Assembly (NCBI GenBank): GCA_000467715.1
Contig: AJFK01000620.1
Location: 62,001 to 126,000, forward strand
DNA: 64,000 nt
Source of the DNA: Hysterium pulicare CBS 123377
Lineage: Eukaryota > Ascomycota > Dothideomycetes > Hysteriales > Hysteriaceae
Direction: 5' to 3'
This document shows, one piece after another, positions 22,325 to 33,134 of this stretch. The position numbers and the translations under genes are program-made. How positions within the stretch are numbered: the stretch's first letter is position 1; each line of letters begins with the position of its first letter. Below the pieces are notes generated by a model. The model ran no database searches. It had not been told where the DNA came from and saw nothing but the letters and a program-made list of their open reading frames with translations.

Positions 22325-23919
22325 TTATAGACATTGGTAATAATATGGTGGCGATACCCCTTTGCATGTATAGCTTCCCTGAGGCAAAGGTTAGCGGAGG
22401 TGGCGAGAGGGTCTGTGTTGTGTACGAGATGATGCCTTTTGGAGCATGGCTGAAGCTTACCTCGCAAACTGTACACCCCTTCCAGTTGTTCCCACCACAT
22501 TGGTCCCAATGCTTTGCTTTGCATCCACCTCCACCGCCACCCGTCGGTTGTGAAGGAGGCGGCTCCGCTGTTGTTGACGTCGTAATGAAGGTCGATTTCG
22601 GAGGCCCGGGAACAGTCGTCGGAGGTGCAGGAACAGTTGCTATTTCTTATGGTTAGCTTATGACTGGAAAAAGAGATACACTGTCTGATTAACTGGAAAG
22701 CAACTATGATAGATTGCGGATACATGAAGTGAGACATACTCCTCGTAGTGCTGGTCCGAGGGGGAGGGTTCCTACTAGTTGACGACCTGTGAGGGCCAGG
22801 ATTATTACCCCCTGGCGGGTTGCCAAAATGATTTGTTCCAGTTCCATCTATCGTGGGCGTGTTTACCACGCTGCCATCGCAGTATACCACTAGTCCGCTC
22901 AACGACATGTTTTTCATTACTGTGCTCATCCCATTCACACCCGCGCTCTGACAATCTGTTTTCTGGTCCGCGGAACTGACTTTTGCGATGCTTCCAGGAT
23001 ACTCGATGTGGAAGACTGGTTTGCCGGCTTTGAGGAAGTCAGAATATGAAGAACACTCGTTGTTGGTGGCGCATTGCTCGTTAACGGCAAAGGCAACTTG
23101 GTTTTGTACGTTGGGAAGTATGTCGATAGCATTCTTTAATCCAGTTTTCATTCCTAGCCCGTTGGCGGCGGTGGAGAGGAAATTTACATAATCTACTGCG
23201 TCTGTTGATTTAAGATTAAGGCCGTTGTCGTTTTGCTGGGTATTGTCAGTTGTTCTATTCATACCAGGAATAACGGGGAGATGATAATTGAATGTGTTAA
23301 TGGGGATCATGATGACACCGAGAAGGCCGCTGTCAATGTAGGCGTTGGTTGGGGGTCGCAAAAGAAATGTAAGCTTACATAGCCATCTAGTTGAGTACAA
23401 GTTAGCTCATTTTGTTCAGTAGACATCAATAAATGATCTCCACAACGGCAGTTTTGGGAGGGGAGAGTGAGAACACGTACCCATATTATCTGGATCGATC
23501 GCATCGCATCCTTTCGTAGCAGCCAATTGAATTCGAGTTGTCATGATAGACCGTACTGAAGCGCTGCCTGTCTTAAGCCATTTCTCGTCTGGCCAGTCCG
23601 GTAAGGCCTTTCCTATGTCCGATTTCTGAAATAGGTTCGCATCGGATCTCCATGGTTCATATGTACCCGCGCTGAAGTAGCATATCACAATCTTTCCTTG
23701 TGCTTTGAGGCCAGCGATGGTGGTGTCGTTTGTATCGAAAAGGTCGATGTCGAAAACCGGAGCATCAGTTGGAATGAGCGGAGGTTTTGATAAATCCGGC
23801 ACACTGCTTAAAATAATCTGCCACTTTTGTCCTGCTTTAAAATCCGCAGCGAGGGAAATACTGGCAAACAGCCCCACCCAAAGACCCCAGGAGAACATGC
23901 TGAAGAAGGAAACACTCAT
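22325..23919 (-). CDS. Secreted GH114 endo-alpha-1,4-polygalactosaminidase-like enzyme with CBM1
   Basis: Five exons: 23481-23919, 23379-23386 (8 nt), 22740-23235, 22461-22639 and 22325-22378, totalling 391 residues. Residues 1-24 are a signal peptide (hydrophobic, ending SLAA). The GH114 TIM-barrel spans about 30-260: VFDIDLFDTN, GKIVICYFSAGTYEPWR, then CDAIDPDNMDGY, where the 8-nt exon supplies GDGY-type coding, and PVFHIEYP. A Thr/Pro/Ser-rich linker follows. The last 38 residues are a type-1 cellulose-binding module (HWDQCGGNNWKGCTVC, YTCKGVSPPYYYQCL), split by intron 4. GH114 enzymes act on galactosaminogalactan-type polymers; the CBM1 suggests anchoring to plant or fungal wall material (inference). 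Confidence 0.9.
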
Positions 23920-26900
23920 TTCCGTACGTTCAAAGAGAGAGATAAGACCTCACGAAAGAGGTGGGGAGATAAAGGAGTGAGATGCAAACGCCATGCGGCG
24001 GCAGTTGGGCTTGCCAGGAGTCCTTAAGAAAAATCATAATCCTCATATAAAGAATGTAAAGAAATGAATACACTAAGAGAATGTTTTGGTTTACGTATAG
24101 CAGTCGACGAGTTGCAGTGCAGAACAATTAGCCGCCTTGAAACGTCCGAGTCCTGGGGGCCTGGGCTTTGCATATACCCATGGACATTGTTTGCTGGTGC
24201 CCAAACCAATCACGCGGGAATATTTTGAAGGGCAATGTATGTAGGGTCGCAGCCGGATGGCGTCGTGACTTCTTGTGCCACAGTCAATTAATGTTGAGCC
24301 GGGAGAGCCACATCACGACCCGGGAGAAGACGGGGTACACAATAAGAGCAAATGGCGGCAGCGTCCATCCGGAAGGCGAATGTGTCGGGGGAAGGATTGG
24401 GGAATCCCTTCTCGAGGCCCTTGCCGCTGTGGAAGGCCGCGCGTGTCGATCGTCCCTGGAGATCTGGCCCTTAGCGTCACGATGCTGAGATCAAGTCCAC
24501 TGTGCATGTCGGCATACCTAAAGTATTAATGCGGGGAAGCGTGACTTGGAAAGCTTGGCCCAGTAGGGAGCGGGAGATCGTCTGGAAGCTGAAGCTGGCT
24601 GGCGTCGTGTTTCGTCGGCTAAATGCTCCCAACTCGGCATTAATATATCAAAAACACCATAGAGCGACTCCTTGACAAATCCTATATCGACTGCAATGCT
24701 GAGAATTTATTTGACCACATCCTTGAGGGCAATTCCTTTCGCGCATTTCCTACGACCGTTGCCGTTCGCGCCACTCCCTTTCTGGCATTACGAGTTTTTC
24801 CCACCAATTGCAGGGGTGAATGGAATGATGGGCCTTCGTTTGGGCTATCCCAAATCTAACGGCGTAGATCTGGTCCCTCCCAAATCGGCGTGGGAAGTGG
24901 AGTTACACCTGAGCCCTGCCTGCTGTTCACTCCGTGATGCGAAGAGCAATTGGATCGTATATGTACTCCACGTTTCTGTACTTGGGCCCTAGATAAGGCT
25001 CATGCCAAACCGGGCACGACAGCATCGACATCGTTCGGCTCCATAGAATTGACGTATGCAAGGGGCAGAGCAAAGATAAGGACGTCGTCGTACGCAGCTT
25101 GTGTGGAGAGGTTCTAGGCCATTATGCAGGGCCATGGTCCTAGCTCGTGGATTGATAGTAGTTTGACGCAAATAATATATATCGCTCTAACATTAGCCTA
25201 CTAGCGTCAGATTGAAAGTGTATCGTCATACCCGGGGATATCATTTGAACACCGAAGGGATTGCATTCCTAAGTATTTGAGTATGGACGAATCATCCAAA
25301 GTCAATTCATGGAAATATGGCACAGCGCTTGACATGACACTGCTTCGCTAAATGTCATGTCCAAACGTTGAGATTATGAACAAAGGAAGGTGAAGGAACG
25401 CAAAACCTTGCGGGCTCCACCATCCATGTCTGGTGCAACCACTATTCAGGTCGTCCTCTACGCTGGTACCAGACCCGTGAGAAAATCTCTATCATCCCGC
25501 CAGCTACCAAGATATTTTCTAAAGGCTAGGGAATCAGCTTGTTCTGTGGGAACACTACGTAGAACAGAAGCTTAGTATATTGGCAGCCACGGCCCGGGAG
25601 CAATGGAATGAACGGGAAATGTAGATGAATCCTGGAATAAAAAAGAAAGATTTGATTATACGTCCACCTTGGAAGCCCGAGGTATCTTCCATGCAGTGGC
25701 AAGCGGTATTCTAGAATGGACCCATACAGATGTCACGAGCTGGGATGGATTCGACGGCGGCAAAGGAGGCTCCAGGCCCAGGTTATGCTATGCTTCCGCA
25801 CGGGATCCTCCAGGTATCTAATATGGGCACATTCTAGAGTACCGCTTGCCACTGCATGGAAGATAACCCTGGGCCTGGAGCCTCCTTCTCCGCCGTCGAA
25901 TCCATCCCAGCTCGTGACATCTGTTTTCCCAGTCTTATGGTAAAAGCAAGTGAGCTTTTTTCAAGTAGCGCATGTGTTTGATACTTTCCAAGGGTCTGGT
26001 TGAGTAGCATGTCCGCAATGAAACCGAAAAAGAATTTGAGTCCACAAGGGGTGTCATAATTCGTCGTTTTCGGAAGGTAGATCTTCCCTTACCACTTTCT
26101 TTACCACCGGCCTATAAAGCCGAATTAGACTCCCGGAAAAGCATAAAAGTAAGTTACCAACCTTTAAGGTTAGTTTGAAAATATGGATTGGGATCTTCCA
26201 GACTCGTACCGGCAAAGGAGTTTACAGAACGACGAATAATGGCACCCATTGTGGCCCAGAGCGCTTAATACAAATAATGTAGTTGGCAGCCTTTAGGACA
26301 TTGCTTCGATTTGAAGCTGGTTCTGGAAGGTTGACCGAGGAAGTAGCAGCGATGAGCTTCTTGTAAGCAAGAAGCCGTTCAGGAGCGCAAAAAAAAGGTG
26401 GAAGGAGTGCCTCAGTGATTAGATTCATCGATTGAATGTTGACCTAAATGTCGACTGAAATTCACTACCTCATTATTAAGTTCTGTTTGAATCAATGGTT
26501 CCATTCACTCACGTTATATACACTTTCTAAACGGCTGGCATTTTGAAGACGAAAGGCTATGAAATCACTCCCTTGATACTTTTCGTAGCTGTATCTTGGC
26601 ATTTGAACACCGCAAGATTGGTGAAAACTGTAAAACATGTTATCAGGAAGGGATTACAGATGAAGCATTGTCGTGAGGGAAATCTCCTGCATGATGAAAA
26701 GTAGCAGTCATGGTGAAGACGAAGTCGTTGCAGGAGAATGACATCATACAGAATGCGCTAAGCGTTTTCAATAATCACTTGGAAATCGATGACTGACATG
26801 TCAATATTCAGTGGGTATTGAGTAATAGGTAGAAAAGCAGATACCGATGGAATGATGATGGTTTTTCTTCTGGAATCCCAGGCATAAAATGATTCAGCAG

Positions 26901-27051
26901 TTTCGGCTACCTAGGATATTTGAGTTCTCAAGAGACCTGCAGATCCATTGGCCCAAATAAGCAAAATGTCTTGTGGAGCATTTCGAGGTGTTCCTGACCT
27001 GATGCTTTATTGTACGATTAACCAGTTGACCGGAGTGCGCTAAGTATTCAT
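23920..27051. other. 3.1-kb gene-free region
   Basis: The longest gene-free stretch in the window. Frames reach only about 106 codons (for example 24168-24488 and 24672-24992), with no motif or codon periodicity I can defend. It contains the circularly permuted inverted repeat at 25682-25924. No transposase or terminal repeats flanking the whole region were found by eye. Confidence 0.5.
25682..25924. repeat. Circularly permuted inverted repeat pair
   Basis: Copy 1 (25682-25787) can be read as blocks A (25682-25726) and B (25725-25787). Copy 2 (25823-25924) is the reverse complement of A (25823-25867) followed immediately by the reverse complement of B (25864-25924). A true inverted duplication would place B' before A'. 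Thus copy 2 is the complete reverse complement of copy 1 cut open at the A/B junction instead of the ends. Identity is about 93-95 percent by eye, with one single-base insertion and a few substitutions. The spacer is 35 bp. Confidence 0.85.
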
Positions 27052-27738
27052 CTAGTCCATGGGTTGTTGCTCCTCGACGTCTCCATGTTCATGCTCGGAA
27101 ATGTCACGCTCCCGGTGAGCTGATTCGAGCTGTTCAAGGCGTCGATCGGACTCATCCACACGCTGCTGAGCTATTTCAACATTCCGCGTAGCGTCCTCGT
27201 ATCTTCGCTGCGCTCGTTCAACGCCTCGTTGAGCTTCTGTGAATCGTTGCTCCAATCCCCGAATATCGCTCTGGACAGCTCGAATGATCTGTAGTAGCTG
27301 CGCTCGCCCTTCCACCGGATCCAGAGAATCGTTCGACTGTATTTCCGCGTTCTCTGAGCTTTGGGTACGACCGTTCGCCATGCGTTCAAGGGTTGCGAGC
27401 ATGGCAGCAAAACTGGCTGGATCGCCAGATTCCGTCACGAACTGATCTTCCTGAACCATATCCTCTAATTCTCGGAGACGGCCTTGCATGCCCTCAAATC
27501 GTTCAGCTATGCTTGGTTCTGGCAGGTAGTATAGCGTGTCGCGGCACATGGGACAGGTCTCGTGTTCAGAAAGCCATGTTGAGAGGCATTCTTGATGGAA
27601 GTCATGCCGGCATTTGCGGATCCGCACTCCAGCGCCGTAGTCTTCATGACATATAGAACAGGTGGAGTTTTCGGGAGGCTGGTAAGCTTCGATGTGGTTC
27701 GCTAGGAAGTCCTCTCGATTTGGTGGAAGGCTAGACAT
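27052..27738 (-). CDS. RING-H2 protein with coiled-coil tail, cluster member 1
   Basis: Single exon; the ATG at 27738 gives 228 residues, and an upstream in-frame ATG at 27792 would add 18. The N-terminus LPPNREDFLANHIEAY matches its neighbour's. The RING-H2 lies at about residues 26-64 with spacing C-x2-C-x12-C-x-H-x2-H-x2-C-x10-C-x2-C (CSICHEDY, KCRHDFHQEC, CPMC). Residues about 145-215 are a long charged helix rich in Arg, Glu and Gln, likely coiled coil. A RING E3 role is inferred; substrate unknown. First of three adjacent same-strand paralogues. Confidence 0.85.
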   Translation of the reverse strand: MSSLPPNREDFLANHIEAYQPPENSTCSICHEDYGAGVRIRKCRHDFHQECLSTWLSEHETCPMCRDTLYYLPEPSIAERFEGMQGRLRELEDMVQEDQFVTESGDPASFAAMLATLERMANGRTQSSENAEIQSNDSLDPVEGRAQLLQIIRAVQSDIRGLEQRFTEAQRGVERAQRRYEDATRNVEIAQQRVDESDRRLEQLESAHRERDISEHEHGDVEEQQPMD

Positions 27739-28586
27739 CGTAGGATGTGCGAAGCTGCGTCTTGTTTGAGTTGCCAAATGGGAGTTATGCATGGAGTTGT
27801 TCGATGATGCGGATTGTGGACGACGGTATGAAGGATAGCGCGAATGGGTTTTGAGAATTTATATGAAAGAAGAGTACGGTGAAGTCCCCGATCAGCACCT
27901 TGAGTGAATATCATAGACATCCCCCAGTGAAGCAGACTGAGAAATTCGTCATAGCAATAGGGGACACGATCAACAATCCGTGAAGTATTAATTCAACGGA
28001 AAGTATTGGACTCAGAAATTTGTTGCCCAGAGTTGGATGCACGAATACGATCTTTCATGACCACGGAAATCACTTCGTCTCCCCAATCCCCAACCTTGAA
28101 AAAGAGTTTGATTAAGCTCAACCACGCGTAAGCGGTGATTATGTTTAAAGCTCTAATCCCCAACCTTTTCCTATTGCGCGCTATGTAAGTAGTCTGCGTG
28201 TGCCGAAAAGTCTATCACGGCTTACAAGCTGGATTAAAAAGTTGATGAAGCATATATTCGTGCATGCAAATTTAACGTGCAAGAGTGATGATTGATGGAA
28301 TCTTTTTCAAGCCGTTCACACTGTTTGCACGGTGCCAAGCTTTGCTTACATAACCCATCACGACCAAACTCTACGAAGTTCTACAAGCAACAAATCTAAG
28401 ACACGCACTATCATTATTAAGCTACCTGATTTACATGATAGTCCTACCAAGCTCAGACTCAACTCAGACTCAACAACAGAACTGCCCCTCTAAGTTTCGA
28501 AAGACTAGAATATACAACATTAGCCCGCTACATTCGCAACCTCTAATCCCCTATTTCCTTGCATAATAAGGTAGAGTGCCAGCTCA
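27739..28586. other. Spacer between RING paralogues 1 and 2
   Basis: Upstream region of RING gene 1. Around 28080-28180 the phrase CCCCAATCCCCAACCTT / AATCCCCAACCTTTTCC occurs twice, a small direct repeat. No gene seen. Confidence 0.4.
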
Positions 28587-29462
28587 TCAAGGATGTGCGT
28601 TCGGAGCTTCCTGTACGTAGTCGGCAGTCCACTCAACCTCTCGATCAATCATGTCCATGGAGAATTGAATATCAACAACCATATTCCGAATCTCGTTCAC
28701 CATAACCTGTACACGTTCGACACTGTTTTGGGTATGGGAAATAGCCCGATGGGAATCCTGAATATCACGCGCAATCCTCGAAATATGCTGCTCAATATTC
28801 TCGGTTGTATGCCGCGCTCCGGGTGCAATACGTTGGCGTATATCCTGCGCAATGCCTGCTCTTTCGCGCCTTCGCTGTTCCATATGATCCTGAAACTCGG
28901 CGACATTGGGATTTTGTCGCAGTTGTTGAATCCTTCTCGCTCCGCTACGCCCAATATGCTGACCTGACCTGCCCGGTTGTGCTTGAACAGGTTGCTGTCG
29001 TGAGTGAGTAAGTTCCTGCATCGCTTCCTGTTGTGCCAGACTTGAGGTCTCCAAGACTTGCTCGGCGAGTGGCCAGAACTCCCCCAGTACGCTGTTGAGC
29101 AGTTGAAATTGTTCATGGATATCATGTGTGAGCTCTCTCATCTCCGGAATTTCGTACTCCATGGTTTCTCTCAGGTGCTCAAACCCACTATCCAATAGTA
29201 TCATGCGTGGGGGTCCAGCGGTCCGCGGCTGTTGTGATCGACGACGTGTGAATAATACGTCGCGGCACATAGGGCAGGTTGCTTGGGCGTCTAGCCAAGT
29301 GGAGAGACAGAGCACATGGAAATAATGCTGACATTTGCGAATCTTTGCGCCGGCAGTACTGCGCGTATCCTGGCATATTGAGCACTGAGACTTTTCGGTA
29401 AGGACATAGTCATCAACGTGATTCGCGAAGAAGTCGATCTTGTCTCTGGGAAGAGTTGGCAT
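28587..29462 (-). CDS. RING-H2 protein with coiled-coil tail, cluster member 2
   Basis: Single exon, 291 residues, ATG at 29462. The N-terminus LPRDKIDFFANHVDDYVL parallels cluster member 1. The RING-H2 at about 26-66 has spacing C-x2-C-x13-C-x-H-x2-H-x2-C-x10-C-x2-C (CSICQDT, KCQHYFHVLC, CPMC). The tail is helical and charged, with Gln-rich stretches (QQPVQAQPGRSGQ near residue 160) and regular hydrophobic spacing in the last 80 residues (IARDIQDSHRAISHTQNSV). No membrane segment. Probably a soluble E3-like protein; substrate unknown. Confidence 0.85.
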   Translation of the reverse strand: MPTLPRDKIDFFANHVDDYVLTEKSQCSICQDTRSTAGAKIRKCQHYFHVLCLSTWLDAQATCPMCRDVLFTRRRSQQPRTAGPPRMILLDSGFEHLRETMEYEIPEMRELTHDIHEQFQLLNSVLGEFWPLAEQVLETSSLAQQEAMQELTHSRQQPVQAQPGRSGQHIGRSGARRIQQLRQNPNVAEFQDHMEQRRRERAGIAQDIRQRIAPGARHTTENIEQHISRIARDIQDSHRAISHTQNSVERVQVMVNEIRNMVVDIQFSMDMIDREVEWTADYVQEAPNAHP

Positions 29463-29978
29463 CCTTGATGTTGGGAGAGATATTTGGAGGTTGGTTCGGG
29501 AAAGTGTTGAACGGTGAGGGTCGATGTTGAAAATGGGAAAGGTATCGAGAGTCGTAGATCAGGAGTTTTATCATTGAAATGTAAATCGCTTTGCTGGTAA
29601 ATTTTCTATCCTTCACAGATACTGGAACGGTACACCATCGTGAATGAGGAATGACCATCATGTGAATTCCTCGGGAACAACAAACATAACCGTAAGTCTC
29701 TATCAATTAGGCGGTAATATGAGAAAACAAAGTATCATAAAGTTTAGATTATGAAGCGTTGCTGTCGCTTGTTTTTTTTTGGTGAAAATTTCTAGTTGAA
29801 CGACTGAAGGAAATCTGCCGGAGGACAAAGGTACGCAACGAGACATACAACAAGAATCGAAGGTTAGGACTGTGGTGATGGTCCAGAGTGTTCTATATCG
29901 ACGAGAGCCGGAGACCCGACAGTGACTGAGACAAGCATATGAGGATCAATTGTGCTGTAAGGAATCATGGCTTTCGCG
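29463..29978. other. Spacer between RING paralogues 2 and 3
   Basis: About 500 bp holding the promoter of RING gene 2. A nine-T run is at about 29771-29779. No gene seen. Confidence 0.4.
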
Positions 29979-30515
29979 CTATGAAGCTACAGGGCGTGAA
30001 GCGTCATGTTCATTGGCATATCCTGACGTAGGTAGAGGACCGCCTAAGGCGCTCTCTCGTTTAGCCTCTAATGAAGCGACCCTTCCTCTCGATTTAATGA
30101 GCTCATCCATTCGTGCTTCCAGAGCGAGTGCATGCCGTATTTTCAAGGCCAAAATTTCTTTGATATGATCTGGACGTTCAAGAACAAACTCCATAATCTC
30201 ATTTGTGGTTACACGGCCTCCTTCGACACGCTGAACCATCTCGGCAAGGCGCTCCTGGTAGTGATCCAACTTCTTCTGAAAGTCTGACCCATCTCCCCCC
30301 GACGCTGGCTTAAGCAAACTGCGGCACATAGGGCAACTTTTCTTTCGCCCAAACCACGTGGCGAGACATTGCAAGTGGAACAAGTGCTGGCATTTCTGGA
30401 TAATCACCATTCCATTCCCGGATGACTCTAGACAGATGGAACACTTCTCGCCCTGCAGGTCGTTACATTCAACGGTATCCTCTTCGTTGGGTGCCAGAGT
30501 AGGAACTGCGGACAT
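29979..30515 (-). CDS. RING-H2 protein, cluster member 3
   Basis: Single exon; the ATG at 30515 gives 178 residues, chosen because MSAVPTLAPNEEDTV resembles the start of the other two paralogues; an in-frame ATG at 30638 would add 41. The RING-H2 lies at about 24-63 (CSICLESS, KCQHLFHLQC, CPMC) with spacing identical to member 2 (x13 first loop, x10 last loop). The short tail is charged and helical (LDHYQERLAEMVQRVEGG), shorter than in its neighbours. Divergence is greatest at the N-terminus, which lacks the FANH motif. RING E3 function inferred. Confidence 0.8.
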   Translation of the reverse strand: MSAVPTLAPNEEDTVECNDLQGEKCSICLESSGNGMVIIQKCQHLFHLQCLATWFGRKKSCPMCRSLLKPASGGDGSDFQKKLDHYQERLAEMVQRVEGGRVTTNEIMEFVLERPDHIKEILALKIRHALALEARMDELIKSRGRVASLEAKRESALGGPLPTSGYANEHDASRPVAS

Positions 30516-31001
30516 GGTGCAGTTGAAGAGCAAGAAGATAATGTGGGAGTGATGTAGAAATAGTAAAGGATGTTGGTCCTCGAAGCCGAAATCGGAAGGG
30601 ATGCCGTGAAAAAGGAAGGGGGAAGCAGGTCTCCCCATGAGCTGAAAGTGGGCGATACTGTACTTAACGAGGACGAGCTCCCTGAGACGTGGGAAATTGA
30701 AGTCCTGCAGGAAGCCGAATTAGCGGTAAGATGTTGACATTTGACTGGTGGATTCTGTAAAGGGTGCCGATGTCTGCGGAAACCAGCATAGGATCTGTAT
30801 CTATCAGAGTCTTCAGAAACCGAGCGACACGCAAAAACGAAGAATTGAGGTACACAATGTAAGAATCACTATTGATCGTGTCTTAAGCTTTCGTTATTAT
30901 TATGTTCCTCGGACTTCAATATCGCATCTGCAAGGCCAGGTTCCGATGCGGTCACGTTACACCACCAGATAATGCAGGCTGCCTAGCTTCTGTAGCCTGG
31001 A
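30516..31001. other. Intergenic between RING gene 3 and the amino-acid oxidase
   Basis: Upstream region of RING gene 3 and 3' flank of the oxidase gene. Nothing else recognised. Confidence 0.4.
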
Positions 31002-33134
31002 TCACATGCTGATCCATCTCGCCATCCAGGTCTGAGTGATATTCTTGGCTTCGTCTACCAATCCCATATCGAGAAGTAGCTGTGTTGTCCCTCTAACTCC
31101 ACTCTCCAAAGCACTGAATATCCACGCATGGGTGAAACTCGTATGCTCGCCCACGAACACTGTGTGCTTTTCGGTATGATAGTAAGATGGAAGATATAGT
31201 TCTTGCTGCCCAGTAAGTGGCGAACACCAAGCACCAGCTTGAAATTCGTTGTTCTCCCAGCAAATACGATCGTAAGCTCCACTAAATTGCTCTTGAGCAA
31301 TAGTCCCGAAAGTTTCAATCATGGCACGCTGAACAAGGGCCACATGTCCAGTTTCGGTCATGCTACCTAAAGTCCGAGCGGGATTGCCGTACGAGTATGA
31401 TGCGAGGATGACACCCGGTCCAGTGGAGTTGATCTTGTAGCTGGGAAAGCAGACGGATTGAATTCCAGGAATGTCGACGCTGCCACAACCCCCATAGATA
31501 GGATACTCGAGGTGCTCCCAGAAGCGAGTATTGTAGTGCAAAGCGACTTTGCATGCTGGATCGTAGTTCAATGTATTAATCGCTCGCGACAGTAGCGAGG
31601 TGTACGCAGGCAGCCTCCATAGCCGTAGTTTAGAAAACGGTACCGCTACGATAGTGTAATCGAAATCCATGGATGTTGTTTCCATGTCAAACGGATTTCC
31701 TGGACGCCATTTGACACTCATTCTCTCGCTCGCCTCATCCCAAGACATCTCCTGCACGTTGGTTTGGAACATTGTCCTATTAAGCACAAGCGGGCCAAAA
31801 GCTGCTGGTAGGCGGCTTAGTCCTTGATCGATAGTCCTCCATTCTGTGGCACTGAAATACACATCCTCATATTCCCAAGATGGGTAGTAGTCGGACGTTG
31901 AGTCGACTTCATCAGTGATGTTGAGATCCGTATTGAGAACGTATCGAAGATAAGCCGATTCGGAGAAATTGAAATTTCCAGCTTTCACAGCTGCTTTGTG
32001 AGCTTCAAAGACATTCGTAGCGATGGAGCGCATCTTGTCTTCATCAAGATCTATCCATTTCGCGAAGGCAGCTTCAGCTCCTTCCACGGCTGTTGCATTT
32101 GAGTACGTAGCTGTGACATTATCTTTCAACGACGGATTAGCTGCTACTTCTGCTGCACCTGGTATCGTGCCATCGGGTCGACGTTTTGATGTAGAGACCG
32201 GCGCGTTCGCACTATTCTGGATCCAGGGAATGAAATTGACGGCATAATTAGGGTCATTCCCATTCAGTTCGTTGAGGGTTGCAGCCAGTTGAAATACCAT
32301 TCGATGATCCAATATTTGGATGGTCTCGTTTGTGGCTGGATTGGTAATACTGACTGGGAATCTCATGGGCCCCATCTCTTGATACTGATACTGATTTGGC
32401 GTGGTAGCGTTCAGATATGACGTGTGGACTCGGCCTCCGATACGGCCAGAGGCTTCCAATATTTTCCAGTCGTGAATGCCGACAGAGTCCAAGAGGTACT
32501 ACAAACTGCTGTCAGATCTCGGTAACTGTGCTTCATTCTTCACTCAGCTTACAGAACTGATTAGCCCGGACATCCCTCCACCGATGATGCCAACGGTCTT
32601 TGATTTGGCCGAAGCAACGAACACTTCATCAGGCTCTTTCTCTTGCAGATGAACCACACCATCAAACCAAGGACCCATAGCATCCGCAATATCTGCGAAT
32701 GCCGTTGATCGCCGTTCCTGCCGTTTGCTGACTCTGATTGGACGCGATCGGCCAATTGTTTCGTTGGCTAGAAAAGCGTGAAGGCATCCGGAATCTGGAC
32801 TGTCCTCCCGAGGGAGCCAAACGAACTTTGTGGGTCGGTTGTATTCCCAATCGAGGTGCCGCCTAGCTAAAGGATGGCTTCCCACATGGGTCTTCCCAAG
32901 GCAATGGTGGGCTTCCTCATGGTGTGTCAAGGCACAAGAGCCATAATGAATTGAGAATTCACCATTGACGGGGCCGCTGTAGGTTACCCTGACATTGTAC
33001 ATGCCGCTTGCTTCAACTTCAAATGGTCCATCGAACGAGATTGAGGGTTGTAGAATGGAGCTGCAAGTTACGGATGAGATGACGGATAGCCAGAGGGCAT
33101 TCCCCAGAAGCTTGTGACACCAAAGACCCGCCAT
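31002..33134 (-). CDS. Secreted L-amino-acid oxidase (flavin amine oxidase family)
   Basis: Oxidatively deaminates L-amino acids to keto acids, ammonia and H2O2. Exons 32553-33134 and 31002-32498 (54-bp intron) give 692 residues. Residues 1-25 form a signal peptide. An N-terminal accessory region of about 150 residues precedes the FAD Rossmann motif VGIIGGGMSGL (about 182-192), continued across the splice by LEASGRIGGRVHT. EMGPMRFP and RLPAAF lie in the substrate region. The C-terminal FAD motif is around FVGEHTSFTHAWIFSALESG. Many N-x-S/T sites suit secretion. Fungal relatives serve nitrogen scavenging and antibacterial H2O2 production. The gene stands alone, divergent from the PPR gene. Confidence 0.93.

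Noticed and set aside
24168-24992. Frames of about 106 codons in the gene-free region
   Set aside because: No motif, no linked exon and no sign of transposase.
18523-33134. Secondary-metabolite cluster from nearby flavoenzymes
   Set aside because: COQ6 is a housekeeping ubiquinone gene and the amino-acid oxidase stands alone; no polyketide or peptide synthase is present.
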